From SAR116 cluster bacterium AG-321-K23 (GTDB lineage: Bacteria; Pseudomonadota; Alphaproteobacteria; Puniceispirillales; Marisalimonadaceae): DNA of 62,921 nucleotides. The notes under the pieces are model-generated. The model saw only the letters and a program-made list of their open reading frames with translations, was not told the origin of the DNA and searched no databases. Shown here piece by piece: positions 9,873-19,420 of the stretch (the stretch's first letter is position 1; every line of letters starts with the position of its first letter). Location: NCBI GenBank assembly GCA_003284565.1, contig QBXO01000007.1:1-62921 (forward strand), given 5' to 3'. The position numbers were made by a program, and so were the translations under genes.

Positions 9873-11540
9873 ATGGATTTAAAAGAAGAAATTAAAAACT
9901 CTATCAAACTTTCTGATGTTATAGGTAAAAACTTATCTCTGAAAAAACGTGATAATAATAATTATGTCGCTCTTTGTCCATTTCACAAAGAAAAGACACC
10001 TTCTTTTAATATTTCAGATGATAAAGGTTTCTATCATTGTTTTGGTTGTGGAAAAAATGGAGATTTATTTAATTACGTTATGGAGACAGAAAATTTGTCT
10101 TTTTTAGAGGCATTAAAAAAATTAGCTGATCAAGCAGGAATAAGTACTAGTAAACAAAATTATTTTGTAGATCCTAAAATTACAAATCATCTTAATCTAC
10201 TAAAAAGAGTATCAGAATCTTACATCAAAAACTTAAATGCGCCATTTGGAGAAAAAGCTAAAGACTATTTGCAAAAAAGAGGTTTTAATCAATCAATATT
10301 AAACAACTTTAATTTAGGATATTCAGGAAATTTAAGATCAAATCAGCACTTAGTGTCAACTTTGTTAAAAGAGGGATTTTCTATAAATGATTTTATTGAA
10401 GTAGGTTTGGTAAAAAAAAATAATGACAAAAATTTAGTTTTTTTCTTTCAACAAAGAATCATGTTTCCAATTTTAAATAACTCTGGGAAAGTAATTGCAT
10501 TTGGTGGTAGAATTTTAGGAGATGGACAGCCAAAATATTTAAATTCTCCTGAAACCTCATTATTTCTTAAAAGTAAACAGTTATTTGGGATTTTTAATGC
10601 TAAAAAACTTTTGCATAAAAAAAGTTTTATAATTTGTGAGGGTTATACTGATGTTATTTCTCTTCATTCTCATGGATATCCTGCTGTTGCTTCTCTTGGA
10701 ACGGCACTAACAGATGATCAAATAGAAACAATCTTTAATTTAGTTGATGAAGCTTTTTTGATTTTTGATGGTGATGTTGCTGGTAAAAATGCTACCGAAA
10801 GAGTTTTCCAAAAATATCTCCCAAAAATAAAACTGAAAAAAAAGTTAAAATTTGTTTTTCTACCTGACAAAATCGATCCAGAAGAATTTATCAATAATTA
10901 TGGACTGCAAGAATTTGAAAATCTTTTAAATAAAGCAATTGGGGTTTTTGATATGTTATGGTCACAGGGTTTAAAATTTATTAAATATAATGAACCTGAA
11001 AGTTATGCCTATTCTTGGAATTATTTAAGAGCAAAAGTAAATACAATTGAAAATGATAATATAAAGCTAGCTTATCGTGATGCAATAGAGAAAAGAATAA
11101 AAATATTTAGAGAAAAAAACAAAAATTCTTATCGTAAAAATAATGTGCTAAATTTAAAAAATCAAAAATTGTATTCTTCAAAAAAAAGTATGCCTAAGAC
11201 AGGTGTTGAAATTAAGATTGGAGCTATAATTTATATGATGTTAATGTATCCAAAAATTTGTTTGATCTTCGATGAGAAAATTTCTTTGATCAATTTCAGA
11301 AATAAGGATTTTGATAATTTAAAAAATTCAATATTAAAAAAAGTAACTAATTATCCTGAAATTAGTCCTAAAGATCTTCAACAAAAGATGATCGATGAAG
11401 GTTTTACTGTTCAAATCAATAATTTTGTGCAAAGTAATTATCCTACTAGATTAAACTTTGAGCTTGACCATCTAAATGAAGAAAATATATGTAGTACGTT
11501 TAGTGAGTTATTAAGTTTGTTAGATTTTAAAAATATTTAG
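9873..11540 (+). CDS. dnaG: DNA primase
   Basis: The 555-aa protein has the N-terminal CHC2 zinc finger (Cys35, His38, Cys56 and Cys59 in CPFH and CFGC). A TOPRIM catalytic domain follows, with the metal-binding Glu in ICEGYTDV and Asp residues in IFDGDVAGKNA, and then a C-terminal DnaB-interaction region. It synthesises RNA primers at the fork. The length is slightly below the E. coli enzyme; the C-terminal region is divergent but present. The yqeY-dnaG-rpoD order recalls the macromolecular-synthesis operon. Confidence 0.97.
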   Translation: MDLKEEIKNSIKLSDVIGKNLSLKKRDNNNYVALCPFHKEKTPSFNISDDKGFYHCFGCGKNGDLFNYVMETENLSFLEALKKLADQAGISTSKQNYFVDPKITNHLNLLKRVSESYIKNLNAPFGEKAKDYLQKRGFNQSILNNFNLGYSGNLRSNQHLVSTLLKEGFSINDFIEVGLVKKNNDKNLVFFFQQRIMFPILNNSGKVIAFGGRILGDGQPKYLNSPETSLFLKSKQLFGIFNAKKLLHKKSFIICEGYTDVISLHSHGYPAVASLGTALTDDQIETIFNLVDEAFLIFDGDVAGKNATERVFQKYLPKIKLKKKLKFVFLPDKIDPEEFINNYGLQEFENLLNKAIGVFDMLWSQGLKFIKYNEPESYAYSWNYLRAKVNTIENDNIKLAYRDAIEKRIKIFREKNKNSYRKNNVLNLKNQKLYSSKKSMPKTGVEIKIGAIIYMMLMYPKICLIFDEKISLINFRNKDFDNLKNSILKKVTNYPEISPKDLQQKMIDEGFTVQINNFVQSNYPTRLNFELDHLNEENICSTFSELLSLLDFKNI

Positions 11541-11590
11541 TTTTTTATAAATAAGTAGTTAATTTAAGTTTATTAAAAGTGAGTTTGTCT

Positions 11591-13606
11591 ATGCTGGCCA
11601 AAAATGAAAATAAAAATAATTCTAAAGTAAGCAATAATGATAGTCCTATTCTAGATCTTAACAATTCAGCAATTAAATCTCTTATTAAAAAAGGGAAAAC
11701 GAATGGTTTTGTTACGCTTGATGAGTTAAATCAGGCTTTGCCACCTGGTGAATACACCTCAGAGCAGATAGAAGACATTCACTCAGCAATAAATGATATG
11801 GGTTTCAATATTGTTGATGAGCAAGAAGAAGTTTCCTTAGAAGAATTAGATGACAAAAATACTGGGAATTTATCCGATGAGGAAGGAGCCAGGTCTGATG
11901 ATCCTGTAAGAATGTATTTGAAAGAAATGGGGTCTGTTGAACTTTTATCCAGAGAGGGCGAAATATCTATTGCTAAAAGAATAGAAGCTGGAAGAGAATT
12001 AATGGTGGGTGGTATTTATGAATCACCATTAGCTATGAGAGCTTTTCTAAAATGGAGAGATGAGGTTGACGATGGTACTATGTTACTAAGAGATATAATT
12101 GACTTGGAAACAACTTATTCTCGAATAAACGGTGGAGCAAACGAACCTGTACTTATTAATGAAAATTTAAATAATTTTCGGTTAGATAATTTAAAAACTG
12201 CCAATGAAACTCTAAATTTAGTCAACCAAAAGAGTAATATAGTTAATAAGGATGAAGAAAATGGTGAAAAGCTAGTTGATTTCACAAAAAAGAATGAAGA
12301 AGAGAATGAAGAAGATAACGAAGAAGATAATGACGATGATATAAATCTTTCTTTAGTGGCTATGGAAGCAGAAGTTAAAGATCAGATTCTAGCTATGATT
12401 GATGAAGTTGCTAAAACCTTTAAAGAAATTTTAACTCTTAGTGAAAGAAGAATAGCAAGGTTAAGAAAAGGTGAAACATTAGTAGCGCGTTCAGAAAAAA
12501 GATTATCTGAATTAAGAATTACTCTAATAGAACAAATGGAAAAAATTTATCTTAATAACAACAAACAAGAAGAATTAATAGATCAAATGTATGGTTTAAA
12601 TCGTCAAATCACTAATATTGAAGGATCTATATTAAGGTTAGCTGAGAATTCAGGTGTTAAGAGAAAAGATTTTATTAATAGTTGGATAGGTAATGAAATA
12701 AATCATAATTGGGCAATTAAACCAGGAAAATCAAAATCATGGGAAAAGTTCACTGAAAGTCATAATGATGAGATAATTAGTCTTTGTGATCAGGTTTTTG
12801 ATTTTGTGAATAATGTTAATATGCCAGTTCAAGAATACAAAAAATTGATTCAGATTATCCAAAGAGGTGAAAGAGAAGCAGCTAGAGCTAAAAAAGAGAT
12901 GGTTGAAGCAAATTTAAGATTAGTTATTTCTATTGCTAAAAAATATACAAATAGAGGATTGCAGTTTTTAGACTTAATTCAAGAAGGAAATATTGGTTTA
13001 ATGAAAGCAGTTGACAAGTTTGAATATAGACGAGGATATAAGTTTTCAACATATGCTACTTGGTGGATAAGGCAAGCTATTACAAGATCTATTGCCGACC
13101 AAGCTAGAACTATAAGAATACCAGTTCATATGATTGAAACTATTAATAAGCTTGTAAGAACTTCCAGACAAATGCTTCACGAAATTGGAAGAGAGCCTAC
13201 ACCTGAAGAATTATCAGAAAAAATTTCTATGCCACTTGACAAAGTAAGGAAAGTTTTAAAAATAGCTAAAGAACCTATATCTCTTGAAACACCAGTTGGA
13301 GACGAAGACGACAGTCATCTCGGAGATTTCATAGAAGATAAAATGGCAGTTCAGCCTTTAGAAGCTGCTATCCACGCTAATTTAAGAGAAACCACGACAA
13401 GAATATTAGCAAGTTTAACTCCCAGAGAAGAAAGAGTTTTAAGAATGCGTTTTGGCATAGGAATGAATACCGACCATACATTAGAAGAGGTTGGTCAACA
13501 ATTTAGTGTAACAAGAGAACGTATAAGGCAGATAGAAGCTAAAGCTCTGCGAAAGCTGAAACACCCAACAAGATCAAGGAAGTTACGGTCATTTCTTGAA
13601 AATTAG
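11591..13606 (+). CDS. rpoD: RNA polymerase sigma factor RpoD (sigma-70)
   Basis: The protein of about 671 aa has region 1.1 ([19 protein letters not shown]), an acidic low-complexity insert around codons 235-250, and the non-conserved region. Regions 2 ([40 protein letters not shown]), 3 and 4 ([31 protein letters not shown]) follow. It is the housekeeping sigma factor. I favour the ATG at 11591; a GTG four codons earlier (11579) is possible, but a GTGAG stretch there is better placed as a weak ribosome-binding site for the ATG. Confidence 0.97.
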   Translation: MLAKNENKNNSKVSNNDSPILDLNNSAIKSLIKKGKTNGFVTLDELNQALPPGEYTSEQIEDIHSAINDMGFNIVDEQEEVSLEELDDKNTGNLSDEEGARSDDPVRMYLKEMGSVELLSREGEISIAKRIEAGRELMVGGIYESPLAMRAFLKWRDEVDDGTMLLRDIIDLETTYSRINGGANEPVLINENLNNFRLDNLKTANETLNLVNQKSNIVNKDEENGEKLVDFTKKNEEENEEDNEEDNDDDINLSLVAMEAEVKDQILAMIDEVAKTFKEILTLSERRIARLRKGETLVARSEKRLSELRITLIEQMEKIYLNNNKQEELIDQMYGLNRQITNIEGSILRLAENSGVKRKDFINSWIGNEINHNWAIKPGKSKSWEKFTESHNDEIISLCDQVFDFVNNVNMPVQEYKKLIQIIQRGEREAARAKKEMVEANLRLVISIAKKYTNRGLQFLDLIQEGNIGLMKAVDKFEYRRGYKFSTYATWWIRQAITRSIADQARTIRIPVHMIETINKLVRTSRQMLHEIGREPTPEELSEKISMPLDKVRKVLKIAKEPISLETPVGDEDDSHLGDFIEDKMAVQPLEAAIHANLRETTTRILASLTPREERVLRMRFGIGMNTDHTLEEVGQQFSVTRERIRQIEAKALRKLKHPTRSRKLRSFLEN

Positions 13607-13630
13607 GTATCAAACTTAAAATTCTCCCTC

Positions 13631-13659
13631 TTTACATACTCAATTTGTGCTTGTATAAA
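13631..13659 (+). promoter_or_regulatory. Sigma-70 promoter of the tRNA gene
   Basis: TTTACA (13631-13636) and TATAAA (13654-13659) each match the -35 and -10 consensus at five of six positions, with the ideal 17-base spacer. Transcription would start near 13667, about a dozen bases before the mature tRNA. This is the best promoter match I found in the window, as expected for a stable RNA gene. Confidence 0.7.
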
Positions 13660-13678
13660 AACGAATAATTAATTTATT

Positions 13679-13755
13679 AGGCCTGTAGCTCAACTGGTTA
13701 GAGCCCTCCGCTCATAACGGAGTGGTTGGGGGTTCAAGTCCCTCCAGGCCTACCA
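13679..13755 (+). tRNA. tRNA with CAU anticodon, probably tRNA-Ile2 (lysidine-modified)
   Basis: A complete cloverleaf is visible. The acceptor stem AGGCCTG pairs with CAGGCCT, the D stem is GCTC/GAGC, and the anticodon stem CTCCG/CGGAG carries loop CTCATAA with CAT at 13713-13715. The T arm has GGTTCAAGT, and ACCA is encoded. A CAU anticodon could mean elongator Met, initiator Met or Ile2. C4-G69 and C5-G68 in the acceptor stem are the pairs TilS uses to recognise tRNA-Ile2, and the 1-72 pair is matched, which excludes the initiator. TilS is encoded at 42083. Confidence 0.88.
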
Positions 13756-13760
13756 AAATT

Positions 13761-13802
13761 AAAAATAAATAGTATTATCTTTATTTATTTTATTTTTTTT
13801 TT
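13761..13802 (+). terminator. Possible AT-only terminator after the tRNA
   Basis: An AAATAAATAG arm and a CTTTATTTATTT arm surround a short TATTAT loop, followed by a run of T residues. This has the layout of an intrinsic terminator, but the stem is almost entirely A-T and would be weak. It lies between the tRNA and the sugar-acid cassette. Confidence 0.35.
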
Positions 13803-13856
13803 AATTAAATCATAATAAAACTAAAGTTAAGAATGTTTATAACTTAGGGATTGGAT

Positions 13857-15587
13857 TTGAAAAAAAAATACGAAGAGTTAAGAAGTTATAGATGGTTTGC
13901 CCCAAATGACGTAAGATCTTTTGGTCATAGATCTAGAGCCATGCAAATGGGATTGGACAAAGATGATTGGGAAAATAAACCTCTTATTGGAATTATAAAC
14001 ACTTGGTCTGACATTCAACCTTGTCACATGCATTTCAAACAAAGAGTTGAGGATGTAAAAAAAGGAATTTATCAATCTGGTGGTTTCCCAATCGAGCTTC
14101 CTGCCATCTCCCTTGCCGAAATGTATGTAAAACCTACAACAATGTTATATCGAAACATGTTATCGATGGAAGTTGAAGAGCTCATAAGATCTCATCCCAT
14201 TGATGGGGTTGTTTTGATGGGAGGTTGTGATAAAACCACACCAGCTTTGACAATGGGTGCAATATCTTTAGATTTACCAACTATTTTTTTACCAGCTGGA
14301 CCAATGTTAAGAGGTAATTATAAAGGCAAATTTTTAGGAAGTGGATCGGATGGATGGAAATATTGGGATGAATTAAGAGCAGGAAATATTTCTCAAAATG
14401 ACTGGGAAGAAGTAGAGACAGGTATTGCTAGATCATACGGACATTGTATGACTATGGGAACAGCAAGTACGATGACGGCCATAGCAGAAGCTATAGGTCT
14501 ATGTTTACCTGGCGCAAGTTCAATTCCTGCTGCAGATTCAAATCACATTAGAATGTCTACAAATGTAGGAAAAAGAATTGTTGAAATGGTATGGGAAGAT
14601 TTAACTCCAAAAAAAATTATCACTAAAAAATCTGTTGATAATGCTGTAACTGTTGCAATGGCGATGGGCTGCTCTACTAACGCTATCATTCATTTGATAG
14701 CTATGGCGAGGAGAGCTGGTATTCGTTTAACCATGGATGACTTAGATAAAAAAGGTAGAGTAATTCCATTGTTAGCTAATATAAGACCTTCAGGAAATAA
14801 TTATTTAATGGAAGATTTCTTCTATGCTGGCGGAATTTTATCTTTAATGAATTCCTTAGCAGATAAACTTAATTTAGAGGAAATCACAGTAACAGGTTCA
14901 AAATTAGGTGAGATCATAGAAGGCAAAGAGACACTTAATAGAGATATAATTAGATCTCTTGATAATCCAATTTATAAGGAAGGGTCACTAGCTGTTTTAA
15001 CAGGGAATTTAGCTCCTGATGGTTGTGTTATTAAACCAGCTGCATGTGATAAAAAATTTTTTAAACATAAAGGTCCTGCTATAGTTTTTAATAGTTATCT
15101 AGATATGAAAAAAATTATTGATAGTGATGAGCTTGATGTAACAGAAAATCACGTTTTAGTCTTAAGAAATGTTGGTCCTGTTGGTGGGCCAGGAATGCCT
15201 GAGTGGGGTATGATGCCAATACCTAAAAAACTTCTTAAAAAGGGCGTGCGGGACATGGTTAGAATTTCTGATGCAAGAATGAGTGGAACAAGTTATGGTG
15301 CTTGTATACTTCATGTAGCTCCAGAAAGTTATGTCGGTGGCCCATTATCATTGTTAGAAACAGGAGATATTATAGAGATAAACTTAGACTTAAGGTCAAT
15401 AAATATGCTTGTAGATGAAAGGACTTTGTTACAAAGAAAAAAGAAAATTAAAAAAAATAATCCAAAAGCAGGAAGAGGATGGTTATGGATGTATAGTAAT
15501 CATGTACGCCAAGCTAACGAAGGTTGTGATTTTGACTTTTTAGAGAGCGATTTTGGTACTTCTGCGAAAGAACCTGATATTTTTTAG
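13857..15587 (+). CDS. IlvD/Edd-family sugar-acid dehydratase (L-arabonate dehydratase-like)
   Basis: The protein of about 576 aa belongs to the IlvD/Edd Fe-S dehydratases. The N-terminus (LRSYRWFAPNDVRSFGHRSR) and PTTMLYRNMLSMEVEELIRSHP resemble the pentonate/hexonate branch (such as L-arabonate dehydratase) more than valine-pathway IlvD. Cluster and metal-site candidates are the Cys residues in NTWSDIQPCH, MGGCDKTTP and YGHCMTMGTAS. It would dehydrate an aldonic acid to a 2-keto-3-deoxy acid. The start is TTG: TTG at 13857 sits 7 bases after AGGG, while TTG at 13851 is too close. It heads a cassette with the next two genes. Confidence 0.88.
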   Translation: MKKKYEELRSYRWFAPNDVRSFGHRSRAMQMGLDKDDWENKPLIGIINTWSDIQPCHMHFKQRVEDVKKGIYQSGGFPIELPAISLAEMYVKPTTMLYRNMLSMEVEELIRSHPIDGVVLMGGCDKTTPALTMGAISLDLPTIFLPAGPMLRGNYKGKFLGSGSDGWKYWDELRAGNISQNDWEEVETGIARSYGHCMTMGTASTMTAIAEAIGLCLPGASSIPAADSNHIRMSTNVGKRIVEMVWEDLTPKKIITKKSVDNAVTVAMAMGCSTNAIIHLIAMARRAGIRLTMDDLDKKGRVIPLLANIRPSGNNYLMEDFFYAGGILSLMNSLADKLNLEEITVTGSKLGEIIEGKETLNRDIIRSLDNPIYKEGSLAVLTGNLAPDGCVIKPAACDKKFFKHKGPAIVFNSYLDMKKIIDSDELDVTENHVLVLRNVGPVGGPGMPEWGMMPIPKKLLKKGVRDMVRISDARMSGTSYGACILHVAPESYVGGPLSLLETGDIIEINLDLRSINMLVDERTLLQRKKKIKKNNPKAGRGWLWMYSNHVRQANEGCDFDFLESDFGTSAKEPDIF

Positions 15588-15596
15588 AGTTTAAGA

Positions 15597-16313
15597 ATGT
15601 TATCAAATAAATTAAAGAAAATTTTTTCAAAAGCTAGTGTGGCAACAATTTGTACTGCTTTATTTAAAAAAGGACTAAAAAATCAATTTATTCAAGGTGT
15701 TTCTCCGCTAAATTCAAAACTGCCAAATATGGTAGGATTAGCCTATACAGTTAGATATATTCCAGCAAGGGAGGATCTCAATGATATAGAGGTTTTTAAA
15801 AATCAAAAACATCCACAAAGGTTAGCTATAGAGGAATGTCCTAAAGATTGTGTTTTAATTTTTGATAGTAGGAAAGATCCCAGAGCTGCATCAGCAGGTT
15901 CTATATTAATTACAAGATTAATGGTCAGAGGATGTGCCGGTGTAGTAACAGATGGTGGGTTTAGAGACTCAGATGAAATAAAGAATTTAAAATTTCCAGC
16001 TTACCATAAGAGACCATCATCTCCAACCAACCTTACCTTACATCAAGCCATAGATGTAAACATACCTATTGGTTGTGGAGACGCTGCAGTTTGGCCAAAT
16101 GACTTAATAGTTGGAGATAATGAGGGTGTTGTTGTGATACCAAATGAAATAATAGAAGAAATTTCAGATGAAGTTAACTCCATGACAATATATGAGGATT
16201 ATGTGATGGATAAGGTCCAAAAAGGTGCAACTATCAGAGGCTTATATCCTTTAACCGACGAAAGCGAAAAAAAAGCATTTGAAAATTGGTTAAGAACTAA
16301 AAATACTGATTAG
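15597..16313 (+). CDS. RraA-like protein (HMG/CHA aldolase fold)
   Basis: The 238-aa protein has the RraA/HMG-aldolase signature: VRGCAGVVTDGGFRD (glycine-rich loop and Arg-Asp active-site pair), IPIGCGDAAVWPND and VGDNEGVVVIP. Family members are metal-dependent 4-hydroxy-4-methyl-2-oxoglutarate aldolases, oxaloacetate decarboxylases or RNase E inhibitors. Sitting 9 bases after an aldonate dehydratase and 20 before a UxaA-type dehydratase, this one is more likely a sugar-acid catabolic enzyme, perhaps cleaving the keto-deoxy product. The substrate is not readable. Confidence 0.82.
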   Translation: MLSNKLKKIFSKASVATICTALFKKGLKNQFIQGVSPLNSKLPNMVGLAYTVRYIPAREDLNDIEVFKNQKHPQRLAIEECPKDCVLIFDSRKDPRAASAGSILITRLMVRGCAGVVTDGGFRDSDEIKNLKFPAYHKRPSSPTNLTLHQAIDVNIPIGCGDAAVWPNDLIVGDNEGVVVIPNEIIEEISDEVNSMTIYEDYVMDKVQKGATIRGLYPLTDESEKKAFENWLRTKNTD

Positions 16314-16333
16314 ATTTTAGATGAGGTTTATAT

Positions 16334-17881
16334 ATGAATAAAAAACAAATTAATATAAAACCTTCAAATGCAGTACTCCTAAATGACAAAGACAACATCA
16401 TTATTGCAATAGATAATATGAAAGCCAATCAACATTTAAAAGATTTTGATATTATATTAGATGCTCCAATACTTTCAGGACAAAAGATTGCTAGAGTAAA
16501 TATTATCAAAGATAGTCCAATTTATAAATATGGTACAATAATAGGTTTTGCTGATACAGACTTATTAAAAGGTCAAGTTTTAACCAATTCAAATATTGTT
16601 TTTAAGGAATTTGGACGAGAACATGAATATTGCTCAAAGTATCTCCCAACCCGATTTGTGAACTCATCTAGCGAAAGAACGTTCTCAGGCTTCAAAAGAA
16701 CAGATGGACGAGTAGGCACTAGAAATTTTATTGCAGTAGTTTCAACTGTTAATTGCTCAGCAACTGTAGTACACGAAATTGCATCATATTTCACCCCTGA
16801 CAAAATGATTAGTTATCCAAATGTAGAGGGTGTTGCTGCCTTTAGCCATTCAACTGGATGTGGAATGGAATTATCTGGTGAGCCTATGAATTTGTTAAAT
16901 AGAACTTTAGGTGGGTATATAGGACACCCAAATGTTGCTTCATCTTTAGTCGTTGGCCTTGGTTGTGAAAGGTGTCAGGTTGGAGGTTTATTTTCTCACC
17001 AAGGACTTACAGAAAATGAAAATTTAAAAACTTTAGTAATGCAAGAAAATGGAGGTACAACTGCAACAATCAAAGAAGGAATAAAAATTGTAGAAAGCAT
17101 GTTAGAAAAGGCAAATAGAAATTTTCGAGAAGAAGTCTCTCTATCTAATCTAATGGTAGGGCTTCAGTGTGGAGGATCAGACGCTTTTTCTTCTATTTCT
17201 GCTAATCCTTCTTTGGGAAAAGCTGTTGATCTACTTGTTAGTCACGGTGGGACTGCTATTTTGTCAGAAACGCCCGAAATATATGGTGTTGAGAACACCT
17301 TAACTGCAAGAGCTGTAAATTTTTCCGTAGCAGAAAAATTATTGAACCGTGTAAATTGGTGGAAGAACGTTTATGCAGTAGGTCGAGATGTGCAAATAAA
17401 TGGAATTGTTAGCCCAGGAAATCAAAAAGGAGGTCTTGCTAACATTTTAGAAAAATCTTTAGGATCAGCAATGAAGGGCGGAACAACGGGTTTAATGCAA
17501 GTATACAATTATGCAGAAAAAATCAATGAAAAGGGATTTGTTTTCATGGATACGCCTGGATTTGATCCAGTTTCAGCAACTGGTCAGATCGCAGGTGGAG
17601 CAAATTTAATAGCATTTACTACAGGTAGGGGTTCATGTTTTGGCTCCAAACCAACCCCTTCCATAAAATTGGCAACTAATTCTTCTCTTTATAAAAAAAT
17701 GAATGAGGATATGGATATAAATTGTGGTTTAGTTATTGATGGAGATAAAGATATTGAAGAAATGGGTAAAATAATTTTTGAAGAATTTATTTCTTTTGCT
17801 TCAGGTAAAAAAACAAAAAGTGAAATCCTAAATCTTGGTCGCCATGAATTTGCCCCCTGGCAAATTGGAATAACAGGTTAA
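16334..17881 (+). CDS. UxaA-family (altronate/galactarate-type) dehydratase
   Basis: The 515-aa protein has an N-terminal SAF domain (about residues 1-100, with IIAIDNMKANQHLKD and ILSGQKIARVNI) and the large UxaA catalytic domain beginning GFKRTDGRVGTRNF. Later blocks include CSATVVHEIA, GLGCERCQVGG, GLQCGGSDAFSSISANPSLG and MDTPGFDPVSATGQIAGG. The family uses iron to dehydrate altronate, galactarate or related acids. Full-length UxaA proteins carry both parts in one chain, as here. GAGG at 16323 gives a well-spaced ribosome-binding site. Its stop shares four bases (TTAA) with the convergent RHH gene. Confidence 0.9.
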   Translation: MNKKQINIKPSNAVLLNDKDNIIIAIDNMKANQHLKDFDIILDAPILSGQKIARVNIIKDSPIYKYGTIIGFADTDLLKGQVLTNSNIVFKEFGREHEYCSKYLPTRFVNSSSERTFSGFKRTDGRVGTRNFIAVVSTVNCSATVVHEIASYFTPDKMISYPNVEGVAAFSHSTGCGMELSGEPMNLLNRTLGGYIGHPNVASSLVVGLGCERCQVGGLFSHQGLTENENLKTLVMQENGGTTATIKEGIKIVESMLEKANRNFREEVSLSNLMVGLQCGGSDAFSSISANPSLGKAVDLLVSHGGTAILSETPEIYGVENTLTARAVNFSVAEKLLNRVNWWKNVYAVGRDVQINGIVSPGNQKGGLANILEKSLGSAMKGGTTGLMQVYNYAEKINEKGFVFMDTPGFDPVSATGQIAGGANLIAFTTGRGSCFGSKPTPSIKLATNSSLYKKMNEDMDINCGLVIDGDKDIEEMGKIIFEEFISFASGKKTKSEILNLGRHEFAPWQIGITG

Positions 17882-18081
17882 ACTTTCATATGAAATTTTA
17901 GAAGATAGACTCTTATTGACGATGCAAGCGAAGTTTTTCTGTTTGAATCAATCTTAGCGACCAAAGTTTCTATAGAACATTTTTGTTCTTTAGCAACGAT
18001 TTTTAAAGCATCCCAAAATTCTTTTTCTAAAGATAGAGATGTTCTATGTTTTTTTATCGTTATAGATTTTTTTATTAACAT
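17878..18081 (-). CDS. Ribbon-helix-helix domain protein (RHH_4 type)
   Basis: The 67-aa protein resembles small alphaproteobacterial RHH proteins: an N-terminal strand with KSITIKKHRTSLSLEKEFW, a helix (ALKIVAKEQKCSIETLVAKID) and a closing SSIRVYLLKF segment. The fold is Arc/MetJ-like, so DNA binding as a dimer is likely. It is the last gene of the minus-strand group led by ispB, 4 bases after the RNA methyltransferase. No toxin partner is adjacent, so it does not look like an antitoxin. Targets are unknown. Confidence 0.75.
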   Translation of the reverse strand: MLIKKSITIKKHRTSLSLEKEFWDALKIVAKEQKCSIETLVAKIDSNRKTSLASSIRVYLLKFHMKV

Positions 18082-18085
18082 TTTT

Positions 18086-19420
18086 TTATTTTAGTTGAAA
18101 TAGCGCAACTAATTCCACATGTGCAGAAAACAAAAATTGATCAATTGGTTGCACCCATTTTAACTCATAATTACTTCCAATTAAAATTTTAGAATCTCTT
18201 ATAAAAGTATTAATATTACAAGAAATACTGATTATAACTGGAACTTTTGATCTTGCTATGTGTGAAAATTGCAAATGTGCACCCGAACGTGGAGGATCAA
18301 CAATAATTGCGCTATATATGCAAAGTTCGTCTGATGTCAGAGGGAAATTTTTCAAATCCCTTGCTTTTACTTTGACTCTGTTCCCTAAACCCTCTTTTCG
18401 GCTGGCAATATCAACTGCCTTTAAAGATTCATCGTCTAATTCAAATGCATGTACCTGATAATGTTTTTTTAATAATGGTAAAGTTAATGTGCCACTACCA
18501 CAAAAGAGCTCACAAATCAGTTTTGTATTTTTGTTCTCATTTAATCCTTGAATGACACTCTCAAGAATTGCATTTTCTCCTTCTACAGTTGCTTGAAGAA
18601 ACCCGCCTGGAGGAGGAAATGTAATAGATGAAAAAAATTTGTTAGACAAACTTGAAAGATCTTTTGTAAACAGTAATTCGTTAGTATTATTCTCTAATTT
18701 TCTATGAAATCTAATAACTGAACTTTTTGAAATAACCTCATTAAAGATATTTAATTTATAGTAGTCTATTTTATCTATGCCGCTTATGAGAAGATCTACT
18801 CCGTTGTCAAGAAGATTTGTGTGAATATCAATTTCATCACCTACACTAAGAAGCTTGTTTAATGGTTTTTCTAAATCATGGATTAATTTTTCGAGTCCTG
18901 ACTCAATAATTATACATTTTTTAATTTTAGTAATAAATTTACTTCTGTATTCATTAAATCCAATTATTGTATTAGATTTATTTTTTTTTGCTTTGAATTT
19001 AGCATGTCTACGACTTTTTAATGAAGATGTTTTAATTGTTTTAATAGTGGTTATTGGTGACATTCTTAATATTGGGAGCGAGATTTTACTAACTTTCCAA
19101 CAAGAATAATCTTCAAATTTCCAATGTTGAAGCAAACATCCACCACATTGAAAGAAATGTTCGCATTTGGGTTCAATTCTTTTTGGTGATGGTGATTTTA
19201 TTTCAACTAAATCGGCCCTTATACCTTCCTTAGTATAATGAGTTGGTTTAACAACAACTATTTCATCAGGTAAAGTAAAAGGTATAAAAAAATTATAATC
19301 ACTTTTTCTATAATTGATTTCGGTAGTTAAGTTAGAGATCCCTTCACCCCTAGAACCAATATAATTGATTTTTAAAAGTTTGTTATCTGTATTTTTTTGT
19401 AATTTTTCATGCCTATTCAT
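18086..19420 (-). CDS. TrmA/RlmD-family RNA (uracil-5-)methyltransferase
   Basis: The 444-aa protein has an N-terminal OB/TRAM-like region and a 4Fe-4S cluster motif (Cys86, Cys92, Cys95, with a fourth candidate in KIKKCIII). A SAM-binding domain follows (ICELFCGSGTLTLPL, VHAFELDDES), with a DPPRSG motif and the catalytic cysteine in ISISCN. Such enzymes make m5U in 23S rRNA (RlmC/RlmD) or tRNA (TrmA); the cluster favours the RlmD/RlmC side. Its start overlaps the upstream regulator by 4 bases. Confidence 0.88.
   Translation of the reverse strand: MNRHEKLQKNTDNKLLKINYIGSRGEGISNLTTEINYRKSDYNFFIPFTLPDEIVVVKPTHYTKEGIRADLVEIKSPSPKRIEPKCEHFFQCGGCLLQHWKFEDYSCWKVSKISLPILRMSPITTIKTIKTSSLKSRRHAKFKAKKNKSNTIIGFNEYRSKFITKIKKCIIIESGLEKLIHDLEKPLNKLLSVGDEIDIHTNLLDNGVDLLISGIDKIDYYKLNIFNEVISKSSVIRFHRKLENNTNELLFTKDLSSLSNKFFSSITFPPPGGFLQATVEGENAILESVIQGLNENKNTKLICELFCGSGTLTLPLLKKHYQVHAFELDDESLKAVDIASRKEGLGNRVKVKARDLKNFPLTSDELCIYSAIIVDPPRSGAHLQFSHIARSKVPVIISISCNINTFIRDSKILIGSNYELKWVQPIDQFLFSAHVELVALFQLK

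Noticed and set aside
12296-12345. GAA/GAT-rich repeat inside rpoD
   Set aside because: In-frame low-complexity acidic insert common in alphaproteobacterial sigma-70, not a functional DNA repeat.
17878-18081. RHH protein as an antitoxin
   Set aside because: No toxin-like gene is adjacent; it ends a housekeeping operon.
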